64,000 nt of DNA from an uncultured Deferribacteres bacterium (GTDB lineage: Bacteria; Zhuqueibacterota; JdFR-76; DREG01), in assembly GCA_913009825.1 (NCBI GenBank), contig CAJVYQ010000009.1, positions 1 to 64,000 on the forward strand, in the 5' to 3' direction. The notes beneath the pieces were generated by a model, which made no database searches, was not told where the DNA came from, and saw nothing but the letters and a program-made list of their open reading frames with translations. Both the position numbers and the translations under genes were made by a program. Every line of letters starts with the position of its first letter. Position 1 is the first letter of the stretch. Below, piece after piece: positions 7,927 through 16,311 of this stretch.

Positions 7927-9435
7927 ATGAAAATAAGAAAAGTCGTTGTTATGTTGCTGTTTCCGCTTCTGGTACTTTCCGGCTGCGGGCCAAAACCTCC
8001 GTTGCACCCTGCGTTTTTTACAACAGATTTATTACACCGGGAGTTGGATGATATCTTTTCCGATCCGGCATTTGATACGGCAACCTGGGGTGTTGTCATT
8101 CAATCGCTGGACAATGGCGAATATCTATACCGCCGCAATGAAAACAAAGGGTTCATGCCTGCTTCCAACATGAAACTTTACACCACTGCAGTTTCTCTGA
8201 TGAAATTAGGGCCAGAGTACCGTTATCGAACCACTTTACTGACCAATGGTAAAATAGAAAACGGCGTTTTGCAGGGAGATTTGATCCTGCATGGTAGCGG
8301 TGATCCCAGTATATGTGCCCGTTTTCATGAGGGGAATCCGTTGGCTGTTTTCCGGGATTGGGCGGATAGTTTAAAGGAAAAGGGGATTACGAAAATTGCC
8401 GGCCGGATCATTGGCGACGATAATTATTTTGAAGATGAAATTATGGGATACGGTTGGGAGTGGGATGATCAGTCGGATTGGTATGCGGCTCAGATCAGCG
8501 CTCTCACATTTAACGACAATTGTGTGGATATTCTGTTTGTTCCCGGAGAAAAAACCGGCGACTCAGCACGCTACCAACTCAGACCGAATACCGGCTTTGT
8601 CAGAATCCACAACCGTGTGGCAACCGTCCGTCCCGGTCTTGAAACCGGCATTGTTTTTAAACGGAAACGAGCCTTTAATGATGTGACCATCACCGGATCG
8701 ATCGCCCTGGGCTCCCGGCCCGGATGGGATTCTTTCTCCGTTGAAAATCCCACTCGTTACGCAGTGTATGTTCTCCGGGAATTGCTGCAGAAGGAGGGAA
8801 TTGAAGTCTACGGCAATGCCTTTGATATCGACAGTCTGAATAGTTACACATATTTACCGGACAGTGCTGCTGTTTTGGCAAGTTACCAGTCACCGCCGCT
8901 GCGCGAAATTGTGAGGACGGTGAATAAAAGAAGTCAGAATTTGTATGCGGAACTGCTGTTAAGGACATTGGCAAAACAGTTTACAGATGTTGGCGATGGT
9001 GCCCACGGTGTGAAGGTGGTAAAGAATGTTCTGGCGCAATACGGCATCGATCCGGACCGCTTCGGCATGGTGGACGGTTCCGGTCTTTCCCGTTTTGATT
9101 TGATTACGCCCATGCAAACATCGTATCTTTTGCGGGCAATGCATCGCCACAGCGCCGGCAGCTATTTTTATGATTCCCTGCCTATCGCCGGTGTGGATGG
9201 AACCATCCGGAACCGGATGCGCGGTACTGCGGCGGAAAATAATGTGCATGCGAAAACGGGTTATATCGGTCGTGTGCGGTCACTTTCCGGTTACGTTACC
9301 ACGCGGGACGGTGAGAAATTAAGTTTTGTGATGATGGTAAATAATTATTTTGTTCCTACATCTAAAGCAAACGCAATCCAGGATCTGGTTTGTGAGAGAC
9401 TGGCTAATTTTTCCAGAAAATTATTGTTCAGATAA
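7927..9435 (+). CDS. dacB: D-alanyl-D-alanine carboxypeptidase/endopeptidase PBP4 (DacB, S13), lipoprotein
   Basis: Class C penicillin-binding protein, 502 residues. The ATG at 7927 follows AGGTGAT closely and is preferred over the GTG six bases earlier. The signal peptide ends in a lipobox LSGC (Cys20), so it is probably membrane-anchored on the periplasmic side. The catalytic SxxK is ASNMK (Ser80-Lys83), SxN is SQN in KRSQNLYAELLL, and KTG is HAKTG (Lys443). The large insertion between SxxK and SxN is typical of S13 enzymes. The role is trimming or hydrolysing peptide cross-links. It is likely in an operon with the upstream epimerase and the following 82-residue membrane protein. Confidence 0.93.
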   Translation: MKIRKVVVMLLFPLLVLSGCGPKPPLHPAFFTTDLLHRELDDIFSDPAFDTATWGVVIQSLDNGEYLYRRNENKGFMPASNMKLYTTAVSLMKLGPEYRYRTTLLTNGKIENGVLQGDLILHGSGDPSICARFHEGNPLAVFRDWADSLKEKGITKIAGRIIGDDNYFEDEIMGYGWEWDDQSDWYAAQISALTFNDNCVDILFVPGEKTGDSARYQLRPNTGFVRIHNRVATVRPGLETGIVFKRKRAFNDVTITGSIALGSRPGWDSFSVENPTRYAVYVLRELLQKEGIEVYGNAFDIDSLNSYTYLPDSAAVLASYQSPPLREIVRTVNKRSQNLYAELLLRTLAKQFTDVGDGAHGVKVVKNVLAQYGIDPDRFGMVDGSGLSRFDLITPMQTSYLLRAMHRHSAGSYFYDSLPIAGVDGTIRNRMRGTAAENNVHAKTGYIGRVRSLSGYVTTRDGEKLSFVMMVNNYFVPTSKANAIQDLVCERLANFSRKLLFR

Positions 9436-9440
9436 AACAA

Positions 9441-9689
9441 ATGCTTTTTAGGGTAGCAAAAACAAGAAAATTTGAATACAAACCGTCGTTTTATAACGAG
9501 AAAAAAGATCAGGAACCTGACAGGCGTATCTCATTCAGGCGTGATAAGTTTTCCATGCGAAAGAAAAAATCTTTTTTGGGCCTGATTATTCTGATGATTA
9601 TCGCAATTTTACTCATGATCAATTTGAATAAAATGCGCCATGAAGTACCCCAAAATATCGAGCTGGATAATATGAAAGTAGTGAAATAA
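9441..9689 (+). CDS. Small basic single-pass membrane protein
   Basis: An 82-residue protein starting six bases after dacB. Residues 1-42 are charged and include FEYKPSFYNEKKD and RRISFRRDKF. Residues 45-63 form one hydrophobic helix (FLGLIILMIIAILLMINL), followed by a short tail. From memory, the N-terminal YKPxFY...RRIxFRR pattern resembles small conserved proteins of FCB bacteria with no established function. The positive-inside rule suggests the N-terminus is cytoplasmic. It is probably a real gene because of its spacing and composition, but the function is unknown. Confidence 0.6.
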   Translation: MLFRVAKTRKFEYKPSFYNEKKDQEPDRRISFRRDKFSMRKKKSFLGLIILMIIAILLMINLNKMRHEVPQNIELDNMKVVK

Positions 9690-9758
9690 TTTTGGCGCAG
9701 CGACGCTGTTCTGACTGCAGTAATTAAAGTTAAATTTATTCAAATAAATGAGGAAAAT

Positions 9759-10241
9759 ATGGCTGAAAATTTTAACATGTTCGAAGTGAAGCAGATCGCA
9801 CTGCATCTGGAAGAGGATGGCTTTGCATTTTATATGGCCATGGCCGATGCAGCCAAATCGGCAAAAGCAAAGGCAATATTTTTAAAACTTGCTTCCGACG
9901 AAAAAGAGCACATCAAATGGATCGATGGGTTAGCTATTGACGATATCCAGGTAGGCAGCGACGCGGATATGGACATCATCAATGATTATATTAGAAATGT
10001 TATAAAAAGCGGTATTTTCCCCAATCCGGAAAAAGCTCCGGAAGCCATGAAGGAGATTAAAAATGACAGCGATGGCATCAGGATTGGCATGAATGCGGAG
10101 AGCAAATCGGTAAAATTTTTTGATCAGCTGCATAAAAATGTGTTGAATGAGAACAGTAAAGAAGTCCTGCTCAGGTTGAAAGATCAGGAAATTCAACATT
10201 ATAAATTATTAAAAGAATTTTTAGAACAATTAGAAAATTAA
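9759..10241 (+). CDS. Ferritin-like/rubrerythrin-family protein
   Basis: A 160-residue four-helix ferritin-like domain. Diiron motifs are visible: an N-terminal helix glutamate in LHLEEDGFAFY, ExxH in DEKEHIKW, and a final DQEIQHYKLLKEF helix. There is no C-terminal rubredoxin domain, so it is the short erythrin type. A role in peroxide reduction or iron handling in the cytoplasm is likely. GAGGAAAAT precedes the ATG. It is the first of three closely spaced genes (gaps of 26 and 14 bases), the third of which is another ferritin-like protein. Confidence 0.78.
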   Translation: MAENFNMFEVKQIALHLEEDGFAFYMAMADAAKSAKAKAIFLKLASDEKEHIKWIDGLAIDDIQVGSDADMDIINDYIRNVIKSGIFPNPEKAPEAMKEIKNDSDGIRIGMNAESKSVKFFDQLHKNVLNENSKEVLLRLKDQEIQHYKLLKEFLEQLEN

Positions 10242-10267
10242 GTTTAAGCAGCAGGGAGGAATGAGAC

Positions 10268-10516
10268 GTGCCGGCTAATGTATTGGTTTTGGAAAAAGAG
10301 ATCCCTCTTGAAATGGAAGGGATTCAAATTGGCAAATTGCAGGTACAGGTTTTCGAATCAGGTAGTCCGCATATCACCCAGGGAGATATGAATAAAAAAT
10401 ATCTAACCGCCAGAGGCGTTTACCATGATAAGACCTACGAAGTGAAAGGAATTCGCGGCGGAGTACAGTCTGTTCTCGACAGTTTAAAAAAAACGGTATT
10501 GGCAGATTTAAAATAA
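10268..10516 (+). CDS. Conserved-looking 82-residue protein between two ferritin-like genes
   Basis: Starts at GTG 10268, seven bases after GGGAGGA (10255-10261); the ATG at 10261 is in another frame and too close to that site. The protein is acidic to neutral, without cysteines, signal peptide or membrane segment. The pattern IQIGKLQVQVFESGSP, then YHDKTYEVKGIRGGV, then SVLDSLKKTVL suggests a small alpha/beta fold. I do not recognise the family. Its fixed place between two rubrerythrin-like genes suggests a partner in the same stress or iron function. Confidence 0.65.
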   Translation: MPANVLVLEKEIPLEMEGIQIGKLQVQVFESGSPHITQGDMNKKYLTARGVYHDKTYEVKGIRGGVQSVLDSLKKTVLADLK

Positions 10517-10530
10517 ATACGGAGTAAACA

Positions 10531-11037
10531 ATGGACTTCAATCCTGATTTATCGGTGCCGGAAATTTTAGCCATAGCAATAAAGGCGGAAATAAATGCAC
10601 AAGCCATCTATAAATTACTGGCGGAGCGTATTACAAACCAACTTGTCAAAGAAAAATTTCTTCACCTGGCAGAGGAAGAGAAAAAGCACCAGCAAATATT
10701 AGCGGGTAAATATGAAGAGGTTACCGAGGGCGAAAAACCGGTGATTCCGCAAACCGGCAGATCGGAAGCGGAGGGATCTTTACTGCAGGACTATTCCCAT
10801 GAAGCCGGACTTAAAATAGCGATCCAGGCCGAAGAGAACGCTACCAATTTCTACCTGAATGCTGCGAAAAAATCCCGGGATATCAACGGCAGGTTCATGT
10901 TCGAATACCTGGTGAATTTTGAACGCGGCCACAAGATTATTCTTGAGGATGAATTGCGTGCTCTGGAAACCAACCCCCACTGGTTCGATGTGGAAGGCAA
11001 TCCCTGGAGTGAGGAAACCATTCATGTCGGGCCGTAA
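10531..11037 (+). CDS. Ferritin-like/rubrerythrin-family protein, second copy
   Basis: A 168-residue protein with the ferritin-like four-helix pattern. ExxH motifs appear as EEEKKHQQIL in the first half and FERGHKIIL in the second, with glutamates in AEINAQAIY and AEENATNFY. The C-terminal segment NPHWFDVEGNPWSEE is Trp-rich. No rubredoxin cysteines. It differs substantially from the first ferritin-like protein of the operon, so this is not a recent duplication. It ends the operon; a strong terminator hairpin follows at 11104. Confidence 0.78.
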   Translation: MDFNPDLSVPEILAIAIKAEINAQAIYKLLAERITNQLVKEKFLHLAEEEKKHQQILAGKYEEVTEGEKPVIPQTGRSEAEGSLLQDYSHEAGLKIAIQAEENATNFYLNAAKKSRDINGRFMFEYLVNFERGHKIILEDELRALETNPHWFDVEGNPWSEETIHVGP

Positions 11038-11103
11038 GCTTTCGATATCTTGTATACTATTTTTTTTGCGAGAAGCAGATCATATTTTATGATGTTCAAT
11101 CTT

Positions 11104-11138
11104 ATCACCGCACCTGTTACCGTGCGGTGATTTTATTA
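11104..11138 (+). terminator. Rho-independent terminator after the rubrerythrin operon
   Basis: A 10-bp stem ATCACCGCAC / GTGCGGTGAT with an 8-base loop, followed by TTTTATT. It lies only 16 bases before the next start codon, so it could also act as an attenuator for the methyltransferase gene, but no obvious antiterminator or riboswitch core is seen in the 117-base gap. Confidence 0.8.
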
Positions 11139-11154
11139 GCAGGAAATCAAAACA

Positions 11155-13005
11155 ATGGAAAGTGTAAAATCGCGACAGGAATCCTTTTTTGAAGCGCTGA
11201 AACAGCAGATTATTGCTGCCGACGGCGCGATGGGAACCTTGCTTTATTCCCGCGGGATTCCGTTCTCTGCCTCATTCGAGGAATTAAATATTTCCCAACC
11301 GGATATAATCCGAACTATTCATCAGGAATATCTGAATGCCGGGGCGCAAATAATCGAAACCAATACGTTTGGCGGTAACAGGATCCGTTTGGAAGCTAAC
11401 GCTCTTGGCGGAAAAGTGGCGGATATTAACTACGCCGGTGCGAAAATTGCCCGGGAAGTATGCGGCCATAAAGCCTGGGTGGCCGGTTCTGTGGGCCCGT
11501 TGGGAAAACCGTTAAAACCGGCGGGTATGATCAGTCTGGATGAGGCGCGAGCTATATTTGCGGAACAGATAGCAGCCCTGGTAAAGGGCGGCAGCGATTT
11601 TATTCTGTTGGAAACATTCACCGATTTACGGGAAATTTCCCAGGCGCTTGCAGCTGCACGGGAAACAGTGGATGTTCCCGTCATTGCCCAGATGACATTT
11701 ACAGAGGATTTGAAAACGGTGATGGGCGACAAGCCGTTGGAAATTGTGCGACGACTGAAGGAATTGGGCGCCATCATGATCGGTGTCAACTGTTCCTACG
11801 GTCCGCAGGGAATTTACGAAGTAATGGAGCTGATCGCCGGACTTCCGGAAGCTGAAAATCTTTACCTTTCCGCCATGCCCAATGCGGGAATGCCCCGATT
11901 AATCGGCGGCAGATATATGTATCTTACGTCACCGGAATATATGGCCGATTATTCCAGGCGATTTGTTCAGTTGGGTGTCAATGTCATCGGTGGATGTTGC
12001 GGAACCACACCCGCTCATATTCAATTGATCCGCGAAGCAGTGAAGGGGCTCAAACCGGTACGCCGGGTGATTGGTAAATCTGGACTTCAGGTGGTTGAAG
12101 AAAAAAAACAGCCGGCAAAAGAGAAAGCTGAAGCCTCACATTTCGCACAACGATTGGGAAAGGAATTTTTGGCCAGTGTAGAGATCGATCCGCCGCGTGG
12201 TGTGGATGCTACCAAATTGATCGAAGGCGCCATCTTTCTCAAAAGCAAAGGTGTGGAATTTATCAATGTAGCCGATAGTCCGTTGGCGCGGGCGCGTATG
12301 AGTCCCCTGGTTTTATCCCAGTTGATCAAACAGGAAACCGGTATTGAAATCATTCTTCATCTGTCTTGCCGCGACCGGAATATTTTGGGGTTACAGGCAG
12401 AATTGATGGGCGCGCACGCGCTGGGAATGCGGAATATTCTTGCTGTAACCGGCGATCCGCCCAAGTTGGGCGATTACCCTACGGCCACCGGTGTTTTTGA
12501 TGTGAATTCAGTTGGATTGGTGAAGATCATTTCCAATCTGAATTCCGGAGTGGATCTGATGGGACGACAGATTAAGACTACAACCAATTTTACAGCAGGG
12601 GTGGCAGTGAATCCGGTCGCCATCGATATGGAAAGTGAGATCGACCGTTTGCAACAGAAAGTGGCGGCGGGAGCGCAATTCGCGTTTACTCAACCTGTCT
12701 ATGATTTAAAAATTCTGGAAAACCTGATAAAACTCATTCGGAGTTTTTCGATCCCCGTATTTGTGGGAATTTTGCCGTTAAGAAATGCCAAACATGCCGA
12801 ATTCCTGCACAATGAAGTACCGGAGATGTTCATCCCGGAAAAAATAAGGAAGCGAATGATCGGTGCAGGGGACAACGGCGCAGAGGAAGGGGTGAAAATC
12901 GGCCGGGAATTTCTACGTAAAGCAAAAGAGATGGTGCAGGGCGTTTACCTGATGCCGCCTTTCAACAAATTTGACATGGCTACACGGGTTTTAGAGATTT
13001 TGTAA
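11155..13005 (+). CDS. Bifunctional homocysteine S-methyltransferase / methylenetetrahydrofolate reductase
   Basis: A 616-residue fusion of the YitJ type. Residues 1 to about 300 are the homocysteine methyltransferase barrel: IIAADGAMGTLLYSRG near the N-terminus, with Zn ligands in GVNCSYGP and GGCCGTTPAH. After a charged linker (EEKKQPAKEKAE) residues about 330-616 are the MetF barrel, with VEIDPPRGVD, NILAVTGDPP and FTQPVYD. The fusion couples reduction of CH2-THF to methyl-THF with methyl transfer to homocysteine, but the cobalamin domain needed for MetH is absent, so the methyl donor for the first half may be different or supplied in trans. The ribosome site AGGAAATCAAAACA precedes the ATG. 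Possibly regulated through the hairpin just upstream. Confidence 0.88.
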   Translation: MESVKSRQESFFEALKQQIIAADGAMGTLLYSRGIPFSASFEELNISQPDIIRTIHQEYLNAGAQIIETNTFGGNRIRLEANALGGKVADINYAGAKIAREVCGHKAWVAGSVGPLGKPLKPAGMISLDEARAIFAEQIAALVKGGSDFILLETFTDLREISQALAAARETVDVPVIAQMTFTEDLKTVMGDKPLEIVRRLKELGAIMIGVNCSYGPQGIYEVMELIAGLPEAENLYLSAMPNAGMPRLIGGRYMYLTSPEYMADYSRRFVQLGVNVIGGCCGTTPAHIQLIREAVKGLKPVRRVIGKSGLQVVEEKKQPAKEKAEASHFAQRLGKEFLASVEIDPPRGVDATKLIEGAIFLKSKGVEFINVADSPLARARMSPLVLSQLIKQETGIEIILHLSCRDRNILGLQAELMGAHALGMRNILAVTGDPPKLGDYPTATGVFDVNSVGLVKIISNLNSGVDLMGRQIKTTTNFTAGVAVNPVAIDMESEIDRLQQKVAAGAQFAFTQPVYDLKILENLIKLIRSFSIPVFVGILPLRNAKHAEFLHNEVPEMFIPEKIRKRMIGAGDNGAEEGVKIGREFLRKAKEMVQGVYLMPPFNKFDMATRVLEIL

Positions 13006-13315
13006 AACTTTAATCCTTTGAAAAACAGTAAAGAATTATCGGCTTGTCTGCAAACCGGCAGGTCATATAAATCATTTGGGAATGACAGCCCTGCAATTGC
13101 CTGTTATTTCTCAAAGATCTAAAGTGTTACGTAGAAAAGTTACCCGATAGAGTGAATTGTTCTAATGCAATATTTTTTTATTTCACGGTTTTTAGGGAAG
13201 CTTTATTGCAAAACAGCAGATTTTTGCCTATATTTACCATCAATTTAATTGGCGGAAAATGTGTAATTTTACGCAAGAATTCGTGAAAAATGGGATTAAA
13301 ACCGGAGTTTATTTA
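13006..13315. other. Intergenic spacer before the nifU-domain gene
   Basis: About 310 bases with no gene. The last part holds a readable promoter (13206-13234), described separately. A short CCTGCCGG-like inverted segment near 13050 resembles fragments of the dispersed repeats. Frame extensions of the downstream gene into this region (from 13259) lack a ribosome site. Confidence 0.5.
13206..13234 (+). promoter_or_regulatory. Sigma70-like promoter for the nifU-domain/queG pair
   Basis: TTGCAA and TATATT separated by exactly 17 bases, about 80 bases upstream of the chosen start. It is the best -35/-10 pair in this spacer. No operator-like palindrome is visible. Confidence 0.5.
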
Positions 13316-13537
13316 ATGAAGGCAAAGGTTGAAGAAGCGTTAAACAAGATTCGCCCCTGGCTGCAAGCGGACGGTGGGGATGTAGAGTTAGTAGCGGTGT
13401 CGGAAGACAGCCAGGTAACGGTCAGATTGACGGGGGCCTGTCATGGGTGCCCCATGGCGCAGATGACGTTACTCATGGGTGTACGTAAAAATGTGATGGA
13501 AATGGTGCCCGAAGTATCCGATGTGATTGCTATTTAA
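13316..13537 (+). CDS. NifU C-terminal-domain Fe-S scaffold protein (Nfu type)
   Basis: A 73-residue Nfu domain. The ATG at 13316 is chosen because GGAG lies nine bases upstream and the protein then begins with the standard KVEEALNKIRPWLQADGGDV. The CxxC cluster ligand is CHGCP. It binds and transfers [4Fe-4S] clusters in the cytoplasm. Its stop codon directly abuts the start of queG, which encodes a [4Fe-4S] protein, so local delivery of clusters is plausible. Confidence 0.88.
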   Translation: MKAKVEEALNKIRPWLQADGGDVELVAVSEDSQVTVRLTGACHGCPMAQMTLLMGVRKNVMEMVPEVSDVIAI

Positions 13538-14560
13538 TTGCCTTCGGATTTGAAAAATACGGTGGGAACCTTGGCTCGCCAGATCGGCTTTGACCTGATT
13601 GGCGTTGCTGCGGCCCGGCCGCCGGTTGAAATCCGGTTTTTTAAGAATTGGCTGAACGCCGGTTATCATGCTTCAATGAACTACTTATCACGCAGAGCGG
13701 ATGCAAGATTTCATCCTGAAAAACTTTTGCCCGGTGTTCAATCGGTCATTGTCACCGGCTTGCTTTACAATACAAGCAGTGCGAAGTCCGGCGATCCGAA
13801 TGTGGATGAAACTGTCTGGATTTCCAGATACGCATGGGGTGACGATTATCATGAAATAATAGAAAAAATGCTGGACCGGTTCATCGCGTTACTGCAAGGG
13901 GAAATTGGGCGTTCTTTCCAGTTCAAACGCTATGTGGATGCCGGTCCTGTGCTGGAGAAATTGTACGCCTATTATGCCGGTCTTGGCTGGTTTGGGAAAA
14001 ACAGTTGTCTATTGAACGGAAAGGTGGGTTCTTATTTTTTCCTGGGTGAAATTCTGACCGATCTTGTGATTGAACCGGACTCGCCGCCGCTGGATTTTTG
14101 TTGTGACTGCACCGCTTGTATGGATGCCTGTCCCACCGGGGCCATTATCGCACCCAAAATAGTTGACAGCCGAAAATGTTTGTCTTATCAGACAATTGAA
14201 AATAGAGAAGACATTCCTGTTTCCGTTCGGGAAAAAACAGGACGGAATGTTTTCGGCTGTGATATTTGTCAGGAAGTTTGTCCCTGGAACCGCAAAGCGC
14301 CGCTTTCCCAAAAACAGGAATTTGCTGCACGAGACCCGTTTTTTCGACCAAAGGCTGGCAACTTTTTGAAAATGGTTCAGGAAAATTATCCGGCCGAATT
14401 TAAAAACAGTCCGTTAAAACGGGCAAAACAGAGGAGACTTTTAAGGAATTTGTTATTTGTCGCCGGTAACAACGGTTGGCGTCGCGTGTTGAGCCAGGTT
14501 GATTTAACCGGCCATGAAGAATTGGCTGAGGTGTATCGATGGGCTTTGGCGGTGAGTTAG
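13538..14560 (+). CDS. queG: Epoxyqueuosine reductase QueG
   Basis: A 340-residue reductase catalysing the last step of queuosine synthesis in tRNA. Two ferredoxin-type [4Fe-4S] sites: CCDCTACMDACPTGA, then CDICQEVCPWNRKAP. The cobalamin-binding N-terminal domain includes DLIGVAAARPP and the AGYHASMNYL segment. The start appears to be TTG at 13538, directly after the stop of the Nfu gene, without a visible ribosome site, so translation is probably coupled; a second TTG lies at 13550. No other queuosine gene is in the window. Confidence 0.9.
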   Translation: MPSDLKNTVGTLARQIGFDLIGVAAARPPVEIRFFKNWLNAGYHASMNYLSRRADARFHPEKLLPGVQSVIVTGLLYNTSSAKSGDPNVDETVWISRYAWGDDYHEIIEKMLDRFIALLQGEIGRSFQFKRYVDAGPVLEKLYAYYAGLGWFGKNSCLLNGKVGSYFFLGEILTDLVIEPDSPPLDFCCDCTACMDACPTGAIIAPKIVDSRKCLSYQTIENREDIPVSVREKTGRNVFGCDICQEVCPWNRKAPLSQKQEFAARDPFFRPKAGNFLKMVQENYPAEFKNSPLKRAKQRRLLRNLLFVAGNNGWRRVLSQVDLTGHEELAEVYRWALAVS

Positions 14561-14946
14561 GCAGATAATTCGGCATGATGAATTGTGAATCGATCTTTTC
14601 GATCTGATTTATTCCGATTGAAAATGATATTTTATCTGGTTTGTTGACTAAAAATCTGTTAGTTGTGGATGGTTCATCTTTTGTAACATTTTAGCTTGTT
14701 GGAATTGTTGATTCCGTTGTTTGTGTGGCATAAGAGATGTTTCGATTCCGTTCCGATAAAAACCATCAGAATTTTATTCAACATGACATAACCCGGTGCT
14801 GTCACCCTTAGCCCCTCAACAAGCTCAGGTTAAACTTAGTCGAGGGGTACTCATGTATGTTCCTCCTCATTGCAAGCCAGAAATTTTCAAAACCCTAAAA
14901 TGTTACGATTTTTAAATTTTGTGTGCACAATAGGAGTTTGTAAGTT
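14561..14946. repeat. Spacer with a degraded family A repeat
   Basis: Gene-free. A block at 14802-14848 (CCCTTAGCCCCTCAACAAGCTCAGG then TTAGTCGAGGGG, read with mismatches) matches the family A core. A GTTTCGATTCCGTTC segment near 14738 also recurs near 16131. The last 25 bases carry AGGAG (14932-14936), the probable ribosome site of the antiporter. Confidence 0.55.
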
Positions 14947-15954
14947 ATTTCTTTATTATTTTTATTTCTTGTCGGAATTATCACGCTCTATCTGGGTGCG
15001 GAAACGCTGGTTCGCAGCGCGGTACAAATAGCTAAAATGCTCAAAATTTCACCTTTAATTATCGGATTAACGGTTGTCTCCTTTGGCACCTCCGCACCTG
15101 AATTTATGGTAAGCATTGTGGCTGCCCTGCAAAACAGCAAAGAGATCGCTGTTGGCAATATCATCGGCAGCAACATTGCCAATATCGGTCTGATCATCGG
15201 ATTGTCGGCGCTCTTTAAGCCTCTTCGTGTGAACCGCCGTTTATTAAATTGGCAAGTGCCGCTGCTGTTCGTTTCTTCTCTTCTTGTATTCTATTTTTTT
15301 CACGATCTTTATTTCTCGCATCTCGAAGGGATCGTTTTTCTTATTTTGATGTTTCTTTTCATCGGCTCCCTGCTGATTGTGGCTCGCAAAGAACAAAAAT
15401 CAGGTGCGGCATCTGACCGGGTACCTGAAGTGGAAGTTGTTGATTCCGAATATTCCATGTCTCTTCTCCGGCGGCTGAATGCCCGGTTTCTGAAAAGTGA
15501 GTCCTACCGGATAAATGGAATCTTGCTGGGAACAGGAATCATTTTTCTTGCATTAGGTTCCAAATGGTTGATCGATGCTGCGATTCAATTTGCCAGAATC
15601 ATCGGAATCAGTGACGTAGTAATTGGAATCTCCGTTGTTGCTTTGGGAACCTCTCTACCGGAACTGGCAACTTCTGTGGTTAGCGCCATCAAAAAAGAGG
15701 CGGATATTTCGGTGGGAAATATTGTCGGCAGTAACCTGTTCAATACGCTTTTTATTCTTGGTTTCATCGGAACCGTGAATCCGCTTGCTATAGATAATCA
15801 GACAGCTTTTCTGATGGTACCGATCATGATTTTTTTCACACTTGTTTTTTCAATTGTGATGTGGACAAAGGAAGAAATTCAACGTTGGGAAGCAGGGTTT
15901 CTGTTTGGCGCCTATTTCGTTTTTATTTTTTATCTGTATTATATCAATATTTGA
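14947..15954 (+). CDS. Calcium/sodium (or K+-dependent) antiporter, CaCA family (YrbG-like)
   Basis: Inner-membrane cation exchanger with the two inverted alpha repeats of the family: GTSAPEFMVSIVAAL...GNIIGSNIANIG and GTSLPELATSVVSAI...GNIVGSNLFNT. About ten helices are visible. The first ATG (15037) would remove most of helix 1, yet the frame stays open upstream and encodes a normal first helix (SLLLFLFLVGIITLYLG, then AETLVRSA). The only start-like codon between the TAA at 14941 and that helix is ATT at 14947, ten bases after AGGAG. I therefore propose an ATT start and 335 residues. A sequencing error creating the stop is the main alternative. Confidence 0.75.
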   Translation: MSLLFLFLVGIITLYLGAETLVRSAVQIAKMLKISPLIIGLTVVSFGTSAPEFMVSIVAALQNSKEIAVGNIIGSNIANIGLIIGLSALFKPLRVNRRLLNWQVPLLFVSSLLVFYFFHDLYFSHLEGIVFLILMFLFIGSLLIVARKEQKSGAASDRVPEVEVVDSEYSMSLLRRLNARFLKSESYRINGILLGTGIIFLALGSKWLIDAAIQFARIIGISDVVIGISVVALGTSLPELATSVVSAIKKEADISVGNIVGSNLFNTLFILGFIGTVNPLAIDNQTAFLMVPIMIFFTLVFSIVMWTKEEIQRWEAGFLFGAYFVFIFYLYYINI

Positions 15955-16311
15955 ACAGGTTTTTTGGGCGAATGAAGAGAGTTTTGTTCTACCCCTAACG
16001 GTTGCCGGATTACATCTGTGCCTTCTAATTTTAACCGGGATAAAAAGGTTGATTTATATTCCTGATTGAATTATTTTATAAATCGATTGTAATTACTCGG
16101 GTATGCTCCATAAAATAGCTGTAATCATGTTTCGATTCCGTTCAGTATGGCTACTTAAGCCAGCCTGAATCCTTTGTCATGCTCAGGATAAACTCAGTCG
16201 AAGGCTTTTCTGCACATCGAATGATTAGCACATCCGAGTAGTTATAATTGCTTATGAAACAGGTAAAAATTGCCGATTGATAAGTAGAAAATAAAAATAA
16301 AGGTATTATAA
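15955..16311. repeat. Spacer with a family A element
   Basis: No gene. The element spans roughly 16086-16250, with short inverted ends TACTCGG (16094-16100) and CCGAGTA (16234-16240) extended imperfectly. The core block CCTTTGTCATGCTCAGG then CTCAGTCGAAGG lies at 16162-16207. The flank TTTCGATTCCGTTCAGTATGGCT is close to that of the copy near 6730. Confidence 0.6.

Noticed and set aside
11038-11154. SAM or cobalamin riboswitch before the methyltransferase-MTHFR gene
   Set aside because: The gap is only 117 bases and holds a simple terminator; no multi-stem aptamer core could be recognised.
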